Shown here in pieces: positions 60,340 to 64,000 of a stretch of 64,000 nt of DNA. The stretch comes from Clostridiales bacterium. GTDB lineage: Bacteria > Bacillota > Clostridia > Oscillospirales > CAG-272. The position numbers were made by a program, and so were the translations under genes. The stretch spans positions 62,001 through 126,000 of the forward strand of contig JAAVZO010000025.1 in NCBI GenBank assembly GCA_022791685.1, in the 5' to 3' direction. Numbering within the stretch: the first letter of the stretch is position 1; each line of letters starts with the position of its first letter. The notes under the pieces were generated by a model. The model was not told where the DNA came from and did not search any database. It saw only the letters and a program-made list of their open reading frames with translations.

Positions 60340-61170
60340 TCAAGAGCTTTGCGAAATTTCTTCCGGCGTAATTATACGGTCAAGTATCGTCAGCACCTCA
60401 GCACGAGTAAGTGAGCCAAACGGGTAAAAATAATTTTCGTTCGGATCTTCACTGTCGCCCTTCATAATGTCGAGCTGATATGCGTTCAATATATATCGAA
60501 ACGCCTTAGCCTCTGAATCAAAAACCACTCTCATATTCGGCGGGATATAATTGAATTCCTCATCCTTATATATCGCCATTAAATCGGTTTGCACATCCAA
60601 GAAATGTTTCGATTCAGTTTCAATTTCATAGTGCTCTGCTTTCAGACGCACAAATGTCTCGGCAGCATGATAACGAAGAACGGTATTTTCGGGTAAAAAG
60701 GACATATTGTAGCCGAAATTTTCTCGAACCTTAACCTCGTAATCGTGAATTGCATCTTCACCGTTGGTTCTTCCATAAATTAGAAGCGGATATGAAGGGA
60801 TATAGTCAGCGGCAGTACGCACATATTCATAGTACCATTCGTTAGGGTCAACATCATATAGCGGAGAATTAGTAGTACCGTCAAGCTTAAATGCCAGTGT
60901 AATAATCTTTGCAAGCTCAGCTCGAGTGATATAATCATCAGGGCGAAATGTTCCATCGGGATATCCGTTGACAATACCAGAATCGCTCCATTTGATTATC
61001 GTATCCTCAGCCCAATGGTCAGCAATATCGGAAAACGGCAACGCTAACTGTTCTGGCACAGTTTCACTATATGTCGTTTCTGCTAAATCACCTGTATCAA
61101 CCGCTGTTATCGGTAGAAGTAGACAGGAAATCAGATAAAGTGCTATGCATATATGCAATCTATTTTTCAT
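60340..61170 (-). CDS. SLH-domain surface protein
   Basis: 276 residues, GAAGGAG site, signal peptide (about 1-24). An SLH repeat is clear at about 46-95 (FSDIADHWAEDTIIKWSDSG then GYPDGTFRPDDYITRAELAK). A second, degenerate one covers about 100-180, and a third near the C-terminus (YFYPFGSLTRAEVLTILDRI, about 248-267). The whole protein is therefore little more than a cell-wall anchor. It starts 25 bases after a secreted partner gene and may tether or present it at the surface. Confidence 0.85.
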   Translation of the reverse strand: MKNRLHICIALYLISCLLLPITAVDTGDLAETTYSETVPEQLALPFSDIADHWAEDTIIKWSDSGIVNGYPDGTFRPDDYITRAELAKIITLAFKLDGTTNSPLYDVDPNEWYYEYVRTAADYIPSYPLLIYGRTNGEDAIHDYEVKVRENFGYNMSFLPENTVLRYHAAETFVRLKAEHYEIETESKHFLDVQTDLMAIYKDEEFNYIPPNMRVVFDSEAKAFRYILNAYQLDIMKGDSEDPNENYFYPFGSLTRAEVLTILDRIITPEEISQSS

Positions 61171-61195
61171 AACAGCTATACTCCTTCGAACATAT

Positions 61196-62515
61196 TCAAT
61201 TATTATAATCTATCGAAAAGACCTCACTAGTTTCTGTATAATCAAAACTGATTGCTGAAGGCTTATATAATACCTGAAATCTTGTACTGGTATCATTATA
61301 TACCATAAAAGGACGTGAACCAAGTGTGTAACTAATCAAGGTAGGATTATCGAATTTAACATTTCTGATATATGACCCACTTGACAAGTCTGTCTCTATT
61401 CCGTTACCATCTGCGCCAAGCGCGACATAAGAAATTGCTTCCATGAATGCCAGTGTCTTACCAACACCCGATACCAATCCACTAATTGACCTATAATCAT
61501 AGAAGACGCACGCACCATCAATTCCCATATAAAGTTCAACTACTCCGTCTCCTACAGAAATTCCCACATATATAGTTTTATTATCAATAGTCATTTTACC
61601 TTTGCTAAAACTTGAAGCTGCAACTTTTGGCAAAGGATCAACCGCAAATTGATTTTCACCAGTTGCATCTGTACTTGTATAAGCATACAACCCTTGATTT
61701 CTTTCAGGTGCATTGGGACAAGCCATCAAACCAAGCTCTAAAAAGTTTGTATCTGAATTAACGGCTAGAAAAATATATGCAATATTAGTCTGAGTCCCAC
61801 AGCCTAATTGTGTATTGTTAAACACAAGATTTGTGTTACAAGCATAATCACTCGCATATTCTATACCTGATTTATACATATATGAGCCCGCCAATGGTTC
61901 ACACGCGAAACTGTTGTTGTCAGTATCATAATAACTGTTCGTATAGTATGCAGTAAAGTCAGCTCCATGTCTAACAATTACATTTGCCATAGTCGACGCT
62001 GTCCCTATTGGCATTGTTGAAGCATATACTCCATTCATTGCTACAGGCTCTACGAAATTCAACGTAGGTTTTGGAGGAAGCGCGTTATTTTTGAGACTAA
62101 TCATTAGTCTGCTGTCATTGGGCTCAACATCAGTAATGCCAAGAACTTCCATTCCAAGGAAAGTACCATTCGACAAACTTTCGAACAAATCATTCGGTTC
62201 ATTGCTTTTTTCAATTTCGTTGCTCTTAGCTAACAACGAGGCAGTATCTTCACTGCCAATTCTCAGAACAGTTCTCATGTTCTCCGCTTCCGCTTCATTA
62301 AAGCCACGGATAACATTTTCGACACCATACTTTTCGAGGTATTCGTCAAAGCTGATGTACTCCACATCTTTCAGTGGTTCTCGGTCTACCGAGTACTCAG
62401 AGAATTTTGTTTCTTGCGAAAGGGGTTGAATACCATTGTCAGCATTTGCACTCACGCTGACGGACATGAGGAGAGCGGCGCAGCACATAGCTGCCATGAT
62501 TTGCTTGTGTTTCAT
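61196..62515 (-). CDS. Secreted protein of unknown function, operon partner of the SLH protein
   Basis: 439 residues, AAGGAAG site, signal peptide (about 1-25, ending SVSANAD). An N-terminal helical part (about 45-115, VENVIRGFNEAEAENMRTVL) is followed by a long beta-rich domain (about 150-430) with aromatic repeats (AYYTNSYYDTDNNSF) that resembles lectin-like or glycan-binding sandwiches. No family is recognised. The base composition is more AT-rich than the ribosomal genes. Being upstream of the SLH gene in one operon, it is a candidate surface effector or S-layer component. Confidence 0.7.
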   Translation of the reverse strand: MKHKQIMAAMCCAALLMSVSVSANADNGIQPLSQETKFSEYSVDREPLKDVEYISFDEYLEKYGVENVIRGFNEAEAENMRTVLRIGSEDTASLLAKSNEIEKSNEPNDLFESLSNGTFLGMEVLGITDVEPNDSRLMISLKNNALPPKPTLNFVEPVAMNGVYASTMPIGTASTMANVIVRHGADFTAYYTNSYYDTDNNSFACEPLAGSYMYKSGIEYASDYACNTNLVFNNTQLGCGTQTNIAYIFLAVNSDTNFLELGLMACPNAPERNQGLYAYTSTDATGENQFAVDPLPKVAASSFSKGKMTIDNKTIYVGISVGDGVVELYMGIDGACVFYDYRSISGLVSGVGKTLAFMEAISYVALGADGNGIETDLSSGSYIRNVKFDNPTLISYTLGSRPFMVYNDTSTRFQVLYKPSAISFDYTETSEVFSIDYNN

Positions 62516-62781
62516 AATGGACTTCCTTTCTGTAATGAAAAAATTCTTTTATCAAGATGTACAGTTTTGTACTATCTTGTATGTATTATATCATATAAAA
62601 TAACAAATGTCAATAAATGCTATAAAACAATTTCAAAATCAGCTTTATCCATAATTTTATTTTATATTTTTGTATATATTGCACATTATTTTTTCTTATT
62701 ATACATTATTATCAAATATTTATATTTACATAGCATGTAAAAGCCAATCAAAAAATATCTATAAAACTTTCGCAATACCTC

Positions 62782-62810
62782 TTGACAATCACGCGAACGT
62801 GTGATATAAT
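62782..62810 (+). promoter_or_regulatory. Promoter of DUF1836 gene
   Basis: TTGACA (62782-62787), 17-base spacer, TATAAT (62805-62810), perfect consensus. The spacer carries an imperfect palindrome TCACGCGAACGTGTGA, a possible autoregulatory site. The rest of the 350-base gap (62516-62781) is very AT-rich with no gene seen. Confidence 0.8.
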
Positions 62811-62865
62811 CTTATTACAAAGTAATTTTTACACAGTAAATTCTGCTGAAAGGAAACGTTATTGA

Positions 62866-63450
62866 ATGAAACTTGAAGTTCAAAGCACGCTGATTCCCGG
62901 CACGCTTATGGATAAAATGAAAATGGGTAACGTGACTGGGCTGGAGTTTTTACGGAAGATATTCTACATCACCGATGGAATAATGTTGTCGCAGATACGC
63001 GAAATCAGCGGCATAGACGGTTCTACCCTTCAGAACTGGACTAAGCGCGGCTGGGTCTCAAACGCACACAACAAGCGATACAACATCGACCAGCTCTCAC
63101 GAATTTTAATCATCAATATGATGCGTGACTCAATGCAGCTCGAACGCATAGCTCAGCTGCTCACCTACGTAAACGGCCGCGCCGGCGACACCTCGGATGA
63201 TATCATTCCAGAGTCTGAGCTATATGATTACCTCTGTCGAGTTATAGACGAGCTTGTACAGGAGGATTCGCCAAACACCGAAAGTGTACGCGCGCTGATA
63301 AAGCGCATTACGGCAAACTACGAGGAGCGAACAGGCGGAGCACGCAAGCGACTCGAAAATGCCTGCGAGATCATCATTTTTGCATATTATGCAACACTTG
63401 TACGTCAAAAAGCGAATAATTTGTTTGACAAAACAATTCTTCGCAGTTGA
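62866..63450 (+). CDS. DUF1836 putative DNA-binding protein
   Basis: 194 residues. EFLRKIFYITDGIMLSQIRE begins the domain, then ISGIDGSTLQNWTKRGWVSN, a MerR-like winged helix recognition segment (about residues 47-66), and KRYNIDQLSRILIINMMRDS. These match DUF1836 proteins of Firmicutes, thought to be transcription regulators. AAGGAAA site upstream. The target is unknown; the NfeD-like gene follows 44 bases later on the same strand. Confidence 0.85.
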   Translation: MKLEVQSTLIPGTLMDKMKMGNVTGLEFLRKIFYITDGIMLSQIREISGIDGSTLQNWTKRGWVSNAHNKRYNIDQLSRILIINMMRDSMQLERIAQLLTYVNGRAGDTSDDIIPESELYDYLCRVIDELVQEDSPNTESVRALIKRITANYEERTGGARKRLENACEIIIFAYYATLVRQKANNLFDKTILRS

Positions 63451-63494
63451 CATTTATCTGAATTAGTATTATAATATAAAAGGAGCGAATATAT

Positions 63495-64000
63495 ATGGCA
63501 AACTGGTGGCATTCACTCACCGATCTGCAACACATCTTCGCCTGTATCGGAATACCTGCTACACTCATTTTGATTGTGCAGACTGTACTGCTGCTGTTTG
63601 GTATTGGCGACGGCGACAATGATACTGATATCGAAATCGACGACGGCGACATTGGAGACAATCCCGATTCATCCGGAGACGACGGACTTGCGCTTTTCTC
63701 AGTGAGAGGTATTGTCGCGATGTTCTGTATCGCCGGATGGGCTGGAATAGTGTTTATAGATATCGGACTTGGTCAGGTAGAATCTATCCTGCTTGCGGCA
63801 GTCTGCGGCTTTGCGGCTCTATTTGGTATGGCTTATCTTATGAAAGCCGTATTAAAATTGCAGTCGAACGGAAATATACAAATAGGTTCTGCTGTCGGCA
63901 AGACTGGTCAGGTATATATACCGATTCCTCCCAAGGGAACAGGACGCGGAAAAATAAATATAATCGTTCAGGACCGTTTTATTGAAGTTGAAGCAATTAC
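63495..64000 (+). CDS. NfeD-like membrane protein, partial (runs off the window)
   Basis: At least 168 residues from ATG 63495 (AGGAG site). A membrane helix (about 17-37) is followed by an acidic loop (IGDGDNDTDIEIDDGDIGDN). Two more helices (about 72-92 and 96-118) and the start of an OB fold (VGKTGQVYIPIPPKGTGRGK then INIIVQDRFIEVEAI) complete what is visible. This order matches the NfeD/YuaF family, partners of flotillins and SPFH proteins in membrane organisation. A flotillin gene may follow beyond the window. Confidence 0.75.
   Translation, partial: MANWWHSLTDLQHIFACIGIPATLILIVQTVLLLFGIGDGDNDTDIEIDDGDIGDNPDSSGDDGLALFSVRGIVAMFCIAGWAGIVFIDIGLGQVESILLAAVCGFAALFGMAYLMKAVLKLQSNGNIQIGSAVGKTGQVYIPIPPKGTGRGKINIIVQDRFIEVEAI

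Overview
The window looks like a chromosomal segment of a low-to-mid GC, endospore-forming member of the Clostridia (Bacillota), probably an uncultured gut or rumen fibre degrader. The evidence is spoIVA, a Gram-positive type lexA with its SOS box, an HPr-like protein, S-layer homology (SLH) proteins, ackA, a yhaO/yhaN pair, and Gram-positive promoters, many with a TGTGG-TATAAT extended -10. The assignment is inferred from gene content; there is no 16S gene here.

Layout. 1-3.8 kb: start of a solute-binding lipoprotein, two AraC-family regulators and a GH4 alpha-galactosidase. 3.8-11.6 kb: lexA, a membrane protein with a GNAT acetyltransferase, spoIVA, a CmpB-type membrane protein and the DNA-repair pair yhaO-yhaN. 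11.6-12.5 kb: a PIN-domain toxin-antitoxin cassette bracketed by two near-identical terminators. 12.6-22.1 kb: a large SLH protein, a D-Ala-D-Ala carboxypeptidase, an HPr-like protein without the phospho-histidine, a serine hydrolase, a DUF1015 protein and ackA. 22.2-35.6 kb: AraC/solute-binding protein pairs, HtrA, a 37-codon MerR-like gene, aldehyde dehydrogenase, homoserine dehydrogenase, two tandem solute-binding paralogues and uxuA. 35.7-37.8 kb: a two-gene unit for secreted or anchored proteins of unknown function, bracketed by a second pair of identical terminators. 37.9-48.1 kb: GH127, GH29, three AraC regulators, a membrane-anchored unknown protein, a candidate small RNA, a LamG-like surface protein and an acyl-ACP thioesterase. 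48.2-56.0 kb: fba, an XRE regulator, tRNA-Trp, an FAD oxidoreductase with a solute-binding protein, another AraC regulator, tRNA-Gly and an amber-interrupted paralogue of the 40 kb membrane protein. 55.6-57.0 kb: three tandem 75-residue XRE proteins and a 59-residue ribbon-helix-helix protein. 57.0-59.4 kb: rpmG-secE-nusG-rplK-rplA. 59.7-64.0 kb: an RNHCP zinc-ribbon protein, an SLH protein with a secreted partner, a DUF1836 regulator and a partial NfeD-like protein.

How it works together. Much of the window is a glycan-scavenging region. Five related solute-binding lipoproteins, none with permease or ATPase genes beside it, and several glycoside hydrolases (GH4, GH127, GH29) and uronate genes lie next to eight AraC-family regulators. 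This suggests many substrate-specific sensors and binding proteins sharing transport machinery encoded elsewhere. The most unusual observations are the two accessory cassettes bracketed by duplicated intrinsic terminators, a candidate small RNA driven by a consensus promoter at 42.2 kb, a two-copy family of membrane-anchored coiled-coil proteins with an amber codon at position 3 in one copy, and several genes shorter than usual ORF cut-offs.
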